DNA from: Roseibium aggregatum
Lineage (GTDB): Bacteria > Pseudomonadota > Alphaproteobacteria > Rhizobiales > Stappiaceae
Assembly: GCF_017309185.1 (NCBI RefSeq)
Contig: NZ_JAEKJZ010000001.1
Span: 868,001-932,000 of the forward strand
Length of the DNA: 64,000 nucleotides
Reading direction: 5' to 3'
In this document: positions 1 through 7,844 of the stretch, one piece after another
Position numbering within the stretch: the first letter of the stretch is position 1
Layout: each line of letters begins with the position of its first letter
Notes under the pieces: generated by a model
Told to the model about the DNA's origin: nothing
Seen by the model: the letters and a program-made list of their open reading frames with translations, nothing else
Databases searched by the model: none
Translations under genes and position numbers: made by a program

Positions 1-1
1 G

Positions 2-31
2 CAGGTTCTCGATGCGGCCAACGGCCTTTGA
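2..31 (+). CDS. C-terminal end of a gene cut by the window edge, probably TRAP substrate-binding protein
   Basis: An open frame entering from the left edge reads QVLDAANGL and stops at TGA (29-31), 15 bases before the TRAP small permease. TRAP loci usually run DctP-DctQ-DctM, so the missing gene is most likely the periplasmic solute-binding protein. Only nine codons are visible and none is diagnostic, so the assignment rests on position. Confidence 0.4.
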   Translation, partial: QVLDAANGL

Positions 32-46
32 CGGGAGATCCGGGCA

Positions 47-562
47 ATGACCTTTAGATGGCTCGACAGGCTTTCGGATGGCATCGCCTGGATCGCGGCC
101 TGGGCTCTCTTCGTAGTCGGGCTGATGCTCGGCTACGAAGTGATCGCCCGGTATTTCTTCAACGCGCCCACGATATGGGCCGAGGAAATGTCGCGCATCC
201 TGATGGTCTGGGCGGTCTTCATGGCGGGGGCTTCGCTGATGCGCAAGGATGCGCAGATCCGGGTGACCATTCTGACCGACCTTTTGGGCCCTGGGGGCAA
301 GCTTGTCGCACGCCTCGTGTCGCTCGTCTTCGTTGTCGGCGTGTCCGCGTTGCTTGTCCGCTACGGGATCAAGGATCCCGTCAGCAGCCTGGAACATGGG
401 CGAACGACGGGGACGATGCTGGATCCACCGGCCTGGATCATGCAGGCGAGCGTCCCGGCAGGGTTCGCCCTTGTCTGTGTGCAGGGTTTGGTCGAGATCG
501 TCCGGACCTTGCGCGGAGACCGGGCCGCCGAGCGAAGCGCCGCCGACCACATGGCCGGCTGA
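47..562 (+). CDS. dctQ: TRAP transporter small permease (DctQ family)
   Basis: This is the small membrane subunit of a tripartite ATP-independent periplasmic (TRAP) transporter, which uses an ion gradient to import organic acids or similar solutes delivered by a periplasmic binding protein. The 171-residue length is normal for DctQ. Four hydrophobic segments are visible (about 12-32, 47-66, 85-107 and 131-150), with the conserved EVIARYFFN and WAEEMSRILMVW stretches after the first and in the second. A GGGAG ribosome site precedes the ATG. The large permease follows after 42 bases. The substrate cannot be read from this subunit; the downstream lyase suggests a carboxylic acid. Confidence 0.93.
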   Translation: MTFRWLDRLSDGIAWIAAWALFVVGLMLGYEVIARYFFNAPTIWAEEMSRILMVWAVFMAGASLMRKDAQIRVTILTDLLGPGGKLVARLVSLVFVVGVSALLVRYGIKDPVSSLEHGRTTGTMLDPPAWIMQASVPAGFALVCVQGLVEIVRTLRGDRAAERSAADHMAG

Positions 563-604
563 CCGGCTCCCACCAGAAGCGCCATATGGCGCAGGAAACC
601 GACA

Positions 605-1879
605 ATGGAAATTATTCTCATACTCGCGGCGCTGTTCGTGCTGCTGCTCGCGGGCGTGCCTGTTGCCTTTGCCCTGGGCGGGTTGGGGATCGGCCTGTTG
701 ATCGTCGGAGGGTTTTCACCGCTGATCGCGCCCAAGGGCACGCTTTCGGCAATGGACAGCTTTGTCCTGGTCGCCGTGCCGATGTTCCTCTTGATGTCCA
801 ATATCATGCTGCGGGCAGGTGTGGGGAAGGACCTCTATGCCGCCGTGCAAGCCTGGGTGGGACATTGGCCGGGCGGACTTGCGGTGGCGACCGTGATCTC
901 CTGCGGCATCTTCGCGGCGATTTCCGGCTCGTCCGTTGCAACCGCCGCCACGATCGGCACGGTCGCAATCCCCGAGATGAGCAAGCGCGGTTATCCGCGC
1001 CCCTTTGTCTTCGGGTTGCTGGCCGCCGGAGGCACCCTGGGCATCCTCATCCCGCCCTCCATGATCATGATCGTCTATGGGGTGATCACCGAGGAATCCG
1101 TCCTGTCCCTCTTCCTCGCGGGCATCGGTCCGGGGCTGCTGATGATGGCGCTCTTCATCGTCTGGTCTATGATCTACGCCATCCTCAACCCGAGTTGCCA
1201 GTCTTCCGAGGCCGCGAGCTGGGAGGAGCGTTTCAGCACCGGACTGCGGGCGCTGCCGACCGTGTTTCTGTCGGGCTTCGTGATCGTCGGAATCTACATG
1301 GGCTGGTACACCCCGACGGAAGCCGCCGCGGTCGGCTTTCTCGGCGCGCTTTTCGTCACCGGTGCCGTTCTGCGAACCCTGACCTGGACCGCGCTTAAAG
1401 GAGCGGTGCTGGACAGCATGAAGACGACCGTTGCGATCCTGCTGATCGTCGCCGGCGCCAAGGTCTTCGGCAAGGCTATCGCCCTTTGGCGGATACCGCA
1501 GGAGATCTCCATGCTGATCTCCGACAACATCCATTCGCCCAGTCTGTTGATCCTGGCGATCGCGGCGGTGCTTCTGGTCATGGGGCTGTTCATGGAAGCC
1601 ATGTCGATGATGCTGATCATGGTCCCGGTGCTGATCGGCGCGGTCACGGGCCTTGGCATCGACCCGATCTGGTTCGGCATCTTCTTCGTGATCATGGTCG
1701 AATGCGCGCTGATCACCCCACCGGTCGGACTAAATCTTTACGTCATTCAGGCCGTCGGGGATGCCCGCATGCAGGAGGTCGCCCGCGGTGTGATGCCTTT
1801 CCTGATCCTGATGCTCGTTACCGTTGCCGCAATCACATTCTTTAAGGAGATCGTCCTTTGGCTACCGTTTCACCTTTGA
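605..1879 (+). CDS. dctM: TRAP transporter large permease (DctM family)
   Basis: This is the ion-coupled transport subunit of the TRAP system, 424 residues and almost wholly hydrophobic, as expected for the 12-helix DctM family. The conserved core motif SGSSVATAATIGTVAIPEM and the later LIPPSMIMIVYG stretch are both present. The 3' end overlaps the start of the lyase gene by 22 bases, so dctQ, dctM and the lyase are probably one transcript and the transporter feeds that enzyme or its pathway. Confidence 0.95.
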   Translation: MEIILILAALFVLLLAGVPVAFALGGLGIGLLIVGGFSPLIAPKGTLSAMDSFVLVAVPMFLLMSNIMLRAGVGKDLYAAVQAWVGHWPGGLAVATVISCGIFAAISGSSVATAATIGTVAIPEMSKRGYPRPFVFGLLAAGGTLGILIPPSMIMIVYGVITEESVLSLFLAGIGPGLLMMALFIVWSMIYAILNPSCQSSEAASWEERFSTGLRALPTVFLSGFVIVGIYMGWYTPTEAAAVGFLGALFVTGAVLRTLTWTALKGAVLDSMKTTVAILLIVAGAKVFGKAIALWRIPQEISMLISDNIHSPSLLILAIAAVLLVMGLFMEAMSMMLIMVPVLIGAVTGLGIDPIWFGIFFVIMVECALITPPVGLNLYVIQAVGDARMQEVARGVMPFLILMLVTVAAITFFKEIVLWLPFHL

Positions 1880-2757
1880 CACCCGCCAATCGCCTGCGCG
1901 CGCTTCTCGAAGGCGACCGCCTGCTGCTGACGCCGTCGGCCGGAGATGCCTTGTCGGCACGCCTGATCGAGCAGGCGGGCTTTCCGCTCGCGTTTATATC
2001 GGGCTTCGCCGTATCGGCCTCGCGCATCGGCATGCCGGACACGGGGCTGATCTCCTACGCTGAAATGGTGGATTCGGCCCGCAACATTGCCGCGGCCGTC
2101 TCGATGCCGGTGATGGCCGACGGCGATACCGGCTTCGGCAATGCGCTCAACGTGAAACGCACGGTCGCGGGCTTTGCCCAGGCGGGGGCCGCTTCGGTCA
2201 TGATCGAGGACCAGGTTGCGCCGAAACGCTGCGGCCACACCAGGGGCAAGATGGTGGTCGGCCGGGAGGAGGCTGTCGACCGGATCCGCGCGGCCTGCGA
2301 TGCGCGCGATGAAATGCGCGCAAGCGGCAAGGGCGACATCCTGATTCTGGCGCGAACCGATGCCCGGCGCGAGCATGGCGTCTCGGAAGCCATCGCCCGC
2401 GCGCAGGCCTTCCGCGAGGCCGGCGCGGACATCCTGTTCGTCGAGGAGCCGCAGTCGGAAGACGAAATGCGCACGATCTGCTCCGAGGTCGACGGCCCCA
2501 GCATGGCCAATCTGGTGGAAGGCGGCCTGACGCCGATCCTGCCGGGGGACCAGCTCGAAGACCTTGGGTTCAAGATCGCCATTTTCCCGCTGACGCTCAT
2601 GTCCGCCGCGATGAAAGCCATGATCGGGGCCCTGGAAACGATGAAAGGCGGCGCTCACCCCAACGATGCGCTGCTCGAGTTCGCCGAACTGCGCAAGCGG
2701 GTCGGTTTCGACGAGTATTACCGGCAAGAGCAACGCTACTCCGGCGCCCGCGACTGA
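1858..2757 (+). CDS. isocitrate lyase/PEP mutase superfamily enzyme (carboxylic acid lyase or decarboxylase)
   Basis: This 299-residue TIM-barrel enzyme belongs to the isocitrate lyase/phosphoenolpyruvate mutase superfamily, whose members cleave or form C-C or C-P bonds in oxo- and hydroxy-acids using Mg2+. Visible signatures are MADGDTGFGN (metal-binding loop), IEDQ, and PKRCGH with the gating cysteine found in 2-methylisocitrate lyase and dimethylmalate lyase. The start is a TTG at 1858 inside dctM, chosen because AAGGAG (1844-1849) stands eight bases upstream. Co-transcription with a TRAP importer suggests breakdown of an imported dicarboxylate. The exact reaction (2-methylisocitrate, 2,3-dimethylmalate or oxaloacetate) cannot be decided here. 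Confidence 0.85.
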   Translation: MATVSPLTPANRLRALLEGDRLLLTPSAGDALSARLIEQAGFPLAFISGFAVSASRIGMPDTGLISYAEMVDSARNIAAAVSMPVMADGDTGFGNALNVKRTVAGFAQAGAASVMIEDQVAPKRCGHTRGKMVVGREEAVDRIRAACDARDEMRASGKGDILILARTDARREHGVSEAIARAQAFREAGADILFVEEPQSEDEMRTICSEVDGPSMANLVEGGLTPILPGDQLEDLGFKIAIFPLTLMSAAMKAMIGALETMKGGAHPNDALLEFAELRKRVGFDEYYRQEQRYSGARD

Positions 2758-2787
2758 GACACCGGCATCCGTCGATCTTCGTTAAAG

Positions 2788-2819
2788 AACGCCGGCAGCG
2801 CTTTTCTGCCGGCGTTTTT
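2788..2819 (+). terminator. Rho-independent terminator after the TRAP/lyase operon
   Basis: An 11-bp perfect stem (AACGCCGGCAG paired with CTGCCGGCGTT) with a seven-base loop is followed by a T run. It lies 31 bases after the lyase stop codon and ends the operon. Confidence 0.9.
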
Positions 2820-3053
2820 GTTGCAGTGGGCAGCCGACAGGCTCCGTGACGGATCGAGGGAGACCGGACATGCGTCGAGGGAGAAGCCTGGGGGACGCGA
2901 TGACTTTGCCAGGCGGCATCCCAGCGGGAACTGACCTAAGAACGACGTGTCAAAACGTAACAGCACCAACGTGCAATCCTGCATTGTTCTGCAGTTTGTT
3001 GCAGTTTTGCCGAATTGTACCGTTTGGGTTTCTTGTCTTTTATCTGAAACTTG

Positions 3054-3076
3054 ATGGTGCTGCCGGAGAGATTTGA
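3054..3076 (+). repeat. left attachment-site repeat (attL-like copy of the tRNA-Thr 3' end)
   Basis: This 23-base stretch is identical to the 3' end of the tRNA-Thr gene at 8581-8603, in the same orientation. One mismatch and three more matching bases (CTC) follow in both copies. It marks the left boundary of the island. Outside it lies GC-rich chromosomal sequence, inside it AT-rich sequence. Confidence 0.85.
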
Positions 3077-3273
3077 GCTCGGCGGTTTCGCTTATTATGT
3101 GTTGATTTTATTGCATTATTTTTGACGCTCGTCCAGTTCTGTGTGCCACCTTTGTGGTCATGCGCCTTGTCTACGGCGCGCCTCTCCGCGAGCTAAACCT
3201 ACCGAACTTTATTGCCTGGCGGTGAGTGCCGGCTAGCACCAACTAAAGAGAAACAAGTCAGGAGCACATAAGT

Positions 3274-3329
3274 CGCGTCTAAGTCACCCAAGAGACGCGC
3301 TTGACAATCCGGCCTACTAGGAGAATGGT
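3274..3329 (+). promoter_or_regulatory. candidate promoter and operator of the kinase/BpsA-like operon
   Basis: An inverted repeat CGCGTCT-N12-AGACGCG (3274-3280 and 3293-3299) ends two bases before a perfect -35 hexamer TTGACA (3301-3306). The best -10 at 17-base spacing is AATGGT (3324-3329), a poor match. Transcription from here would leave a leader of only about 15 bases before the ATG at 3349. The placement of the repeat suggests a regulator contacting RNA polymerase from just upstream. No regulator for it is obvious in this operon; the HTH-ImmA/IrrE protein of the convergent operon is one possibility. Confidence 0.45.
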
Positions 3330-3348
3330 TGTAATTTGAGGTAAGTTG

Positions 3349-3921
3349 ATGCCAAAAGTTGTTTATTTGACAGGCGCCCCAGCTGCAGGGAAAAGTTCTA
3401 CTATTGCTGAGCTTCGCAAACGGAGGCCGGATATTGAATACTGGGAATATGGGGCAAGGCTGACTAAGTACATTTCGTCCCGCGAAAACCTAAAGTCACA
3501 GTCTGAGTTGAGAAATCTTTCGAGTATGATAGTAAAAGCGGAAGACGTTGATGCTGTCGATGATCTTCTGCTGCAATATGTACACAAATATCGATCCAGC
3601 AAGCCTGTCATAATCGACAGCCACCCGGTAACAAAAGAACGGTACGGATACAGGATTACCCCATTCTCACTGGATAGGTTTGCCCAGCTCGCGCCTGACG
3701 AGATCTGGGTGTTTCTTGCTAGCCCTGAAGTGACGCTATCTCGGATCGCATCAAACCCTGAAGGCCGACCACAAATTACTGCCGAAGAGGCTCGGTTTCA
3801 TTCGCAGTTGCAAGCGTCTGTTGCAGCAACTTATGCAATGTCTATTGGAAGACCAGTTTACATTTTTGATTCTAGTCGTGATCGCGAGGAAATTCTTGGA
3901 GAGTTGGAAGCTCGCTTATGA
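3349..3921 (+). CDS. adenylate-kinase-like P-loop NTPase, first gene of the island operon
   Basis: A 190-residue P-loop protein with Walker A GAPAAGKSS at residues 9-17. The middle part (IIDSHPVTKERYGYR, about 85-100, then PDEIWVFLASPEV) and the last third (GRPQITAEEARFHSQLQ followed by an alpha-beta end) resemble the archaeal-type adenylate kinase/AAA_33 group, so nucleotide or small-molecule phosphorylation is the natural inference. A TTG at 3346 is also possible, but GAGG (3338-3341) lies seven bases before the ATG at 3349. The stop codon overlaps the next start as ATGA, indicating translational coupling to the BpsA-like gene. The real substrate is unknown, and a housekeeping role is unlikely given its place in an acquired island. 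Confidence 0.75.
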   Translation: MPKVVYLTGAPAAGKSSTIAELRKRRPDIEYWEYGARLTKYISSRENLKSQSELRNLSSMIVKAEDVDAVDDLLLQYVHKYRSSKPVIIDSHPVTKERYGYRITPFSLDRFAQLAPDEIWVFLASPEVTLSRIASNPEGRPQITAEEARFHSQLQASVAATYAMSIGRPVYIFDSSRDREEILGELEARL

Positions 3922-4850
3922 TTAAGGGAGTTTCCACTTGGCGAATATTGACAGATAGAATGTTCGGAAGAAGAAATACTATGACACAAAGCTTACCGCC
4001 GCGTCCGGGTCCGAGGGGGCCAGTCGATCTTCGGATGGCTCTAAACGCAGTTTCAGATGTTGTAGAGAATAGACCACGCCCGATACGCATTTTTGACCAG
4101 ATTCATATGAAGTCGGGTGACATGGTCATGCAAAGTGAAATTGTCGCAAACTGGTCAGATGGTAAAAAACTAGCCTTCATCGGGGATGGTGATGCAATCA
4201 GTGTCTGTGTCGCGTACCTTCAGGTGAGGAACGTATTGCACTTTGGGCCAAAAGAAATCGTTGTATTTGACTTCGACGAGCGTACGGTCAATGCAGTTCG
4301 CAGGTTTGCGGATAAAGAGAAGATTAATAATCTTGATGCCCGGCTATACAATGTTCTGGATGCATTTGAGTATTCATCGGATTTTGATTGCTTTTATACT
4401 AATCCCCCTTGGGGGGCGTCCAATAACGGCGAGAGTGTGAATGTTTTTGTCGAACGAGGTCTAGAAGCGACTAGTTACTCCGGAGAAGGGATGATCGTCA
4501 TTGCAGATGATGATGAGCTGGACTGGCCCAAGAAAGTGCTCGCCAGCGCTCAGAGATTTGCACTGGACAAGGGGTTTTACGTTTCAAGGATGCAAAGAAA
4601 GCTTCACGAATATCATTTGGATGACGCGCCAGAATTAAGGTCGTGTAACCTATACATTTCATCGCTCCCGGGAAATGGACGTGTTGTTTCCCCAAGCCAG
4701 GCGATAACTGACCGCGAGAGGCTGCTTAATTTCTACGGTAAATCCAAAACCCCACATGTTCGCTATGTGAAAGAAGCTAGGCGCCTTAGCTACGGTGTCG
4801 CACATGATGACGAGTATGAGTTCGAACTTCTGGAGGATACTGATGAGTAA
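3918..4850 (+). CDS. BpsA-like (DUF43) aminopropyltransferase/methyltransferase-fold protein
   Basis: The 310-residue product has the Rossmann-fold layout of N4-bis(aminopropyl)spermidine synthase BpsA, which adds aminopropyl groups to spermidine in thermophiles. The N-terminal FDQIHMKSGD stretch (59-68) matches the family's DQ...T-E-T region. GDGD (89-92) sits where BpsA has its GDDD motif, FDFDER (117-122) forms the acidic second strand, and TNPPWG (161-166) stands at the D/N-PP-Y/W catalytic loop, followed by FVERGLEA. The protein could therefore transfer an aminopropyl or a methyl group. Internal ATGs at 3960 and 3981 are alternative starts; 3981 has a GGAAG upstream and would remove 21 unconserved residues. 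It overlaps both neighbours, so the three proteins are probably made together. The substrate is unknown. Confidence 0.7.
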   Translation: MIKGVSTWRILTDRMFGRRNTMTQSLPPRPGPRGPVDLRMALNAVSDVVENRPRPIRIFDQIHMKSGDMVMQSEIVANWSDGKKLAFIGDGDAISVCVAYLQVRNVLHFGPKEIVVFDFDERTVNAVRRFADKEKINNLDARLYNVLDAFEYSSDFDCFYTNPPWGASNNGESVNVFVERGLEATSYSGEGMIVIADDDELDWPKKVLASAQRFALDKGFYVSRMQRKLHEYHLDDAPELRSCNLYISSLPGNGRVVSPSQAITDRERLLNFYGKSKTPHVRYVKEARRLSYGVAHDDEYEFELLEDTDE

Positions 4851-5427
4851 TATCATTAAGCCCGGAGCGGGAATTCTGTTTATGAAAGTGGGTGTCCACG
4901 CTCAAGAGGAGTTGGACGACATAATCGCTAGGAAAAGCAAGGAAATCGAGGATACCGGATACGGTATGTGGGGGTATGGAGGTAATACCTGCCACCCGAC
5001 CACGATGGTCCAGCCATTTGCTGACGAATATGAAAAGCGTGGAGATACAATTCATCTAGTCATGGAGGAAATTGAGTCGAACCACCGAGCGGCTCCATCT
5101 CGCGCGACAGAGTGCTCGATGAATGGCATTGACTGGGAATTGATACCTGAAACGATAAATGTCCTAGGATCAAAATATGCGCTGTTGATTGAAGAGTTGC
5201 GGCGAGAAACCTTCGTCCTGCCCTTGGATCAAACGAGGGTCCCAGTTGGGCGTAGTTCAGGAAAGCTTGGTGCGCGTTATGTGCAAGGGCGGGTGGACAA
5301 AGCGTGTTTAGAGGTATTGGAGCACCCCGAGCTTAGCAATGTATATGAGCCGAGGAATATACGCGTTGGTCTTGTGGCGAAATTGAGAAAGCCCTATGCC
5401 GTTTTCCTTAAGGATCGAGGCAAATAA
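4843..5427 (+). CDS. small WGYGGN-motif protein of unknown function
   Basis: A soluble 194-residue protein with no family I can name. Its N-terminal third carries LDDIIARKSKEIEDTGYG and then WGYGGNTCHP (43-52). The second part has a SKYALLIEEL strand-like stretch and a Gly-rich GRSSGKLGARYVQGRV segment. The same order of elements appears in the convergent gene at 7104-7844, so both belong to one family. The start ATG (4843) overlaps the BpsA-like gene by eight bases and has a strong GGAGG (4832-4836) six bases upstream. The conserved Trp, Gly, Cys and His residues suggest a ligand-binding or catalytic pocket. The stop lies two bases from the stop of the convergent PIN gene, with no room for a terminator. 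Confidence 0.7.
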   Translation: MSNIIKPGAGILFMKVGVHAQEELDDIIARKSKEIEDTGYGMWGYGGNTCHPTTMVQPFADEYEKRGDTIHLVMEEIESNHRAAPSRATECSMNGIDWELIPETINVLGSKYALLIEELRRETFVLPLDQTRVPVGRSSGKLGARYVQGRVDKACLEVLEHPELSNVYEPRNIRVGLVAKLRKPYAVFLKDRGK

Positions 5428-5429
5428 AT

Positions 5430-6059
5430 TTACTGCGGCTCCGCAATCAGTACGTCCCGCGTTTTGGAACGCAGGTCTTCAATGTAGCTGGCGAGGGCTT
5501 TTTTTACATCTTCTTCTGAGTTGGGTGTATATTTTCCGAAGCAAATAGTTATTGCTTTGTCTATACCCAATTTATTTCGAATATTATTTTGAATGTACGC
5601 AAATTCAATTTTCGATAATATGCCTAGTATTATTTGTTCAAAACATAAAATCTTGTTCTGGTAACTGTCAGGGTCAATTGATGATACCGCAATAATTGCG
5701 CGCTTATCTCCTGTGGCCAAATATCTTTTTGATCGACAAATTAAGATGGCAAGTAACTGACTCTCTCCGGTGTCGAGCTCTAAGTTTTGCTCCACCGCTT
5801 TAGATTCCAGTGTTGCTGCAATTTCCACTTCTTTGTCAGATGGGTCTACGAATGTAACCTTGTTGAAGACATGATCTGCATCGCTTTGCCTATCTACGCA
5901 GCCTAGGCTCATTGTGCGCGACAGAGCTACATACTTGCCAACACTAAGCATCTCTGGAGGGCTGTCGCCGACAGTCGTCGCTGCGATCATTTCTTCTGCT
6001 ATTTTGTAGCATAAAGATTTGATAACAATATCATTATCAAGAAGAACTCTATCTTTCAT
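5430..6059 (-). CDS. PIN-domain protein, probable RNase toxin or effector
   Basis: A 209-residue protein with the acidic pattern of PIN nucleases: LLDND near the N-terminus (Asp8, Asp10), DTGES (96-100) and TGDKRA (116-121) at the places of the metal-binding aspartates and glutamate. PIN proteins cleave RNA, often tRNA or mRNA, and are commonly toxins. At 209 residues it is longer than the usual VapC (about 130), with an extra C-terminal half of unknown role. Its start lies 11 bases inside the end of the HTH-ImmA/IrrE gene, so the two are coupled. Such pairing is known for Zn-peptidase/PIN toxin-antitoxin-like modules. Confidence 0.75.
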   Translation of the reverse strand: MKDRVLLDNDIVIKSLCYKIAEEMIAATTVGDSPPEMLSVGKYVALSRTMSLGCVDRQSDADHVFNKVTFVDPSDKEVEIAATLESKAVEQNLELDTGESQLLAILICRSKRYLATGDKRAIIAVSSIDPDSYQNKILCFEQIILGILSKIEFAYIQNNIRNKLGIDKAITICFGKYTPNSEEDVKKALASYIEDLRSKTRDVLIAEPQ

Positions 6060-7050
6060 TAAGTAGGCCTGTGGCTTTTCTTATGTAAAGCTGGGTCTCA
6101 TGCGGTAGTAGTGACCATTCGATCTCGCTTTCTAGGATAAGATTTATTTCTTTCCATACGGGTTTTCGGTCCGTATACATGAATTTTAGAGCTGCAATTG
6201 CTTTTGGCCATGTATTTGTCTGATAGGCCAAGCAAAGGGCAAGGGTGCCGGGCTCAATCTGGTGTGCTTCTCCCGATTTGAGAGCTGCCTCTGCCAATGA
6301 CTGTGCACTGTAATTAAGTGTCGAAGCTTCGATTTCAGGGTGCGTTGATCCAGTTAATAACTCTAAAGCAAATTCATCAGCTTCTTTCTCTTCAGCGTCT
6401 TTTTCCTCACGATTAGGATCTTGTTCAAGGTCAACTAGCGCGGGGACTTCCTTCAGGTGGCCTAGCATGATGTGTCCCAATTCATGGGCAAGCGTGAAGG
6501 CAATAGGTGCAGGGTATTCAGCGTCTTTACCGAGTAGGATTACCATCCGGTCCTCAACGGTAACGACCATCGCGTGCATCAGTTTATGCCGCAGCGGAAA
6601 GATCCGGAGGTGGGCTACAGGGATGCCGAGTGCCCAGCTGGTGGCCACTAAGGCCCGCAGATCTACAAACTTGTTGCTCTGCAGGATAGCTGATCTCAAT
6701 TGAAGTGCCGAATAGCCACTTTGCGTTGGTGTTTCTGGGAACGCCCGCAGCAACATTCTGGCAAAGGCGATGCCAAATGAAGTTAGTGCGGCTCTCTCAG
6801 CAGCTGTCTCCGTTTTGAGGTGCTTGAAACGCGCGTCGTCATCCCAAATGAATTCGACCCTCTCTCCCACAAGAAGGGCTTGGGGGTCGAGGCCAAGACT
6901 CCGCGACAGTGCGAACCGAAGCTCAGTCTTCCCAGACCTGGAGCTTTCAGCATCTTCACTCCACCACGACGGCCATGCTGAGCGTATTGCTTCCGCACTA
7001 ATGCCCGCCTCGCGTAGGGCCTTGAATAATCTATGAGACTTGTCGACCAC
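6049..7050 (-). CDS. HTH and ImmA/IrrE-family metallo-endopeptidase
   Basis: A 333-residue protein with an N-terminal helical region that looks like a degenerate Xre-type helix-turn-helix (about 1-75) and a C-terminal ImmA/IrrE (COG2856) domain. The zinc site is visible as AHELGHIMLGH (188-198), with the third ligand probably in EKEADEFALELL about 30 residues later. ImmA cleaves phage-type repressors and IrrE cleaves DdrO after DNA damage, so this protein may switch on the island by proteolysis, or act as antitoxin for the PIN protein it overlaps. The start is GTG at 7050. The preceding gene ends 53 bases upstream on the same strand. Confidence 0.8.
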   Translation of the reverse strand: MVDKSHRLFKALREAGISAEAIRSAWPSWWSEDAESSRSGKTELRFALSRSLGLDPQALLVGERVEFIWDDDARFKHLKTETAAERAALTSFGIAFARMLLRAFPETPTQSGYSALQLRSAILQSNKFVDLRALVATSWALGIPVAHLRIFPLRHKLMHAMVVTVEDRMVILLGKDAEYPAPIAFTLAHELGHIMLGHLKEVPALVDLEQDPNREEKDAEEKEADEFALELLTGSTHPEIEASTLNYSAQSLAEAALKSGEAHQIEPGTLALCLAYQTNTWPKAIAALKFMYTDRKPVWKEINLILESEIEWSLLPHETQLYIRKATGLLNER

Positions 7051-7103
7051 TGGCGTCTTTCTAATAATTCAGCCAATCGCCTTTTAGGTTCAATTAGCCC
7101 AAA

Positions 7104-7844
7104 CTAAATCATAGACTCATCAAACATATCGCGTTGTATCGCTCCTTTGTAGTCGATACGACTAGAAATGGGCGCTGGCGATAATTTGCAACTTGGCGCA
7201 AGGTGGGTTGTTCCCGCCATCTCGAGCTTGATATCATCGATGTTTATCGGATCAACTAACTTGACCCAATAACTACCTGTAAGCCAAGCAGACAGGCCAA
7301 TCCGATATGCTGAGGACGTTGGTAAGGCTTCGCTGTTTTGTTTCAGTAGTGCCGTTACTTGTGAAGCGCCTACAGGACCGCCTTTCCCTCCAGCATTTCG
7401 GAAGTGATGGGGGTCAAAAAAGGCCCCATCGCGTCTCAATTTTAACGGAGTCTCCGAAAAACACATTAAAGCATAATGCGAACGCTTAGGCCCTGAGGCA
7501 CTCCGCCCTTTGCTCGTGACGACTGTATGACTGGGTATTGGGCGAATTGAGCCGTTGAAGTCTACATAATTTTGCCAGCGCACAATCTCGGAAGGCGAAG
7601 TGTCTTCCCGTTTTGGCTTCGATTTCATAACGGAGAAGATGACCTGAACGGGAACTTGATCACGCGCAAGCTTTTTAGAGATTAATGCAGGAGCGTTCCC
7701 GACGCCCCAAAAAAACAAGCCACTACCTGCCTGTCTTTCCTTTTCCTTGCGAGCAATAATCTCTTCCAGCGGCTGGCCCGCCTCGGCTTGCATTCGGGAC
7801 CAACATATCAAGCCTGTGGAGATATCAGTGGCGTGATGATGCAA
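7104..7844 (-). CDS. second WGxGN-family protein of unknown function
   Basis: A 246-residue soluble protein. LEEIIARKEKERQAGSG is followed by FWGVGN (45-50), matching in order and spacing the IIARK...WGYGGN region of the protein at 4843-5427. A SHYALMCF stretch and a Gly-rich GGKGGPVGASQV segment match the second half of that protein too. The C-terminal about 80 residues are extra. The start is a TTG at 7844, supported by GGAG seven bases upstream and by the homology beginning before the first internal ATG. It opens the leftward operon with the peptidase and PIN genes. Two diverged members of one family in convergent operons of a single island suggest related or opposing roles. Confidence 0.7.
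   Translation of the reverse strand: MHHHATDISTGLICWSRMQAEAGQPLEEIIARKEKERQAGSGLFFWGVGNAPALISKKLARDQVPVQVIFSVMKSKPKREDTSPSEIVRWQNYVDFNGSIRPIPSHTVVTSKGRSASGPKRSHYALMCFSETPLKLRRDGAFFDPHHFRNAGGKGGPVGASQVTALLKQNSEALPTSSAYRIGLSAWLTGSYWVKLVDPINIDDIKLEMAGTTHLAPSCKLSPAPISSRIDYKGAIQRDMFDESMI

Noticed and set aside
58..1398. 446-codon frame overlapping dctQ and dctM
   Set aside because: It is an Arg/Gly/His-rich shadow in another frame of two clear membrane-protein genes, without any family motif.
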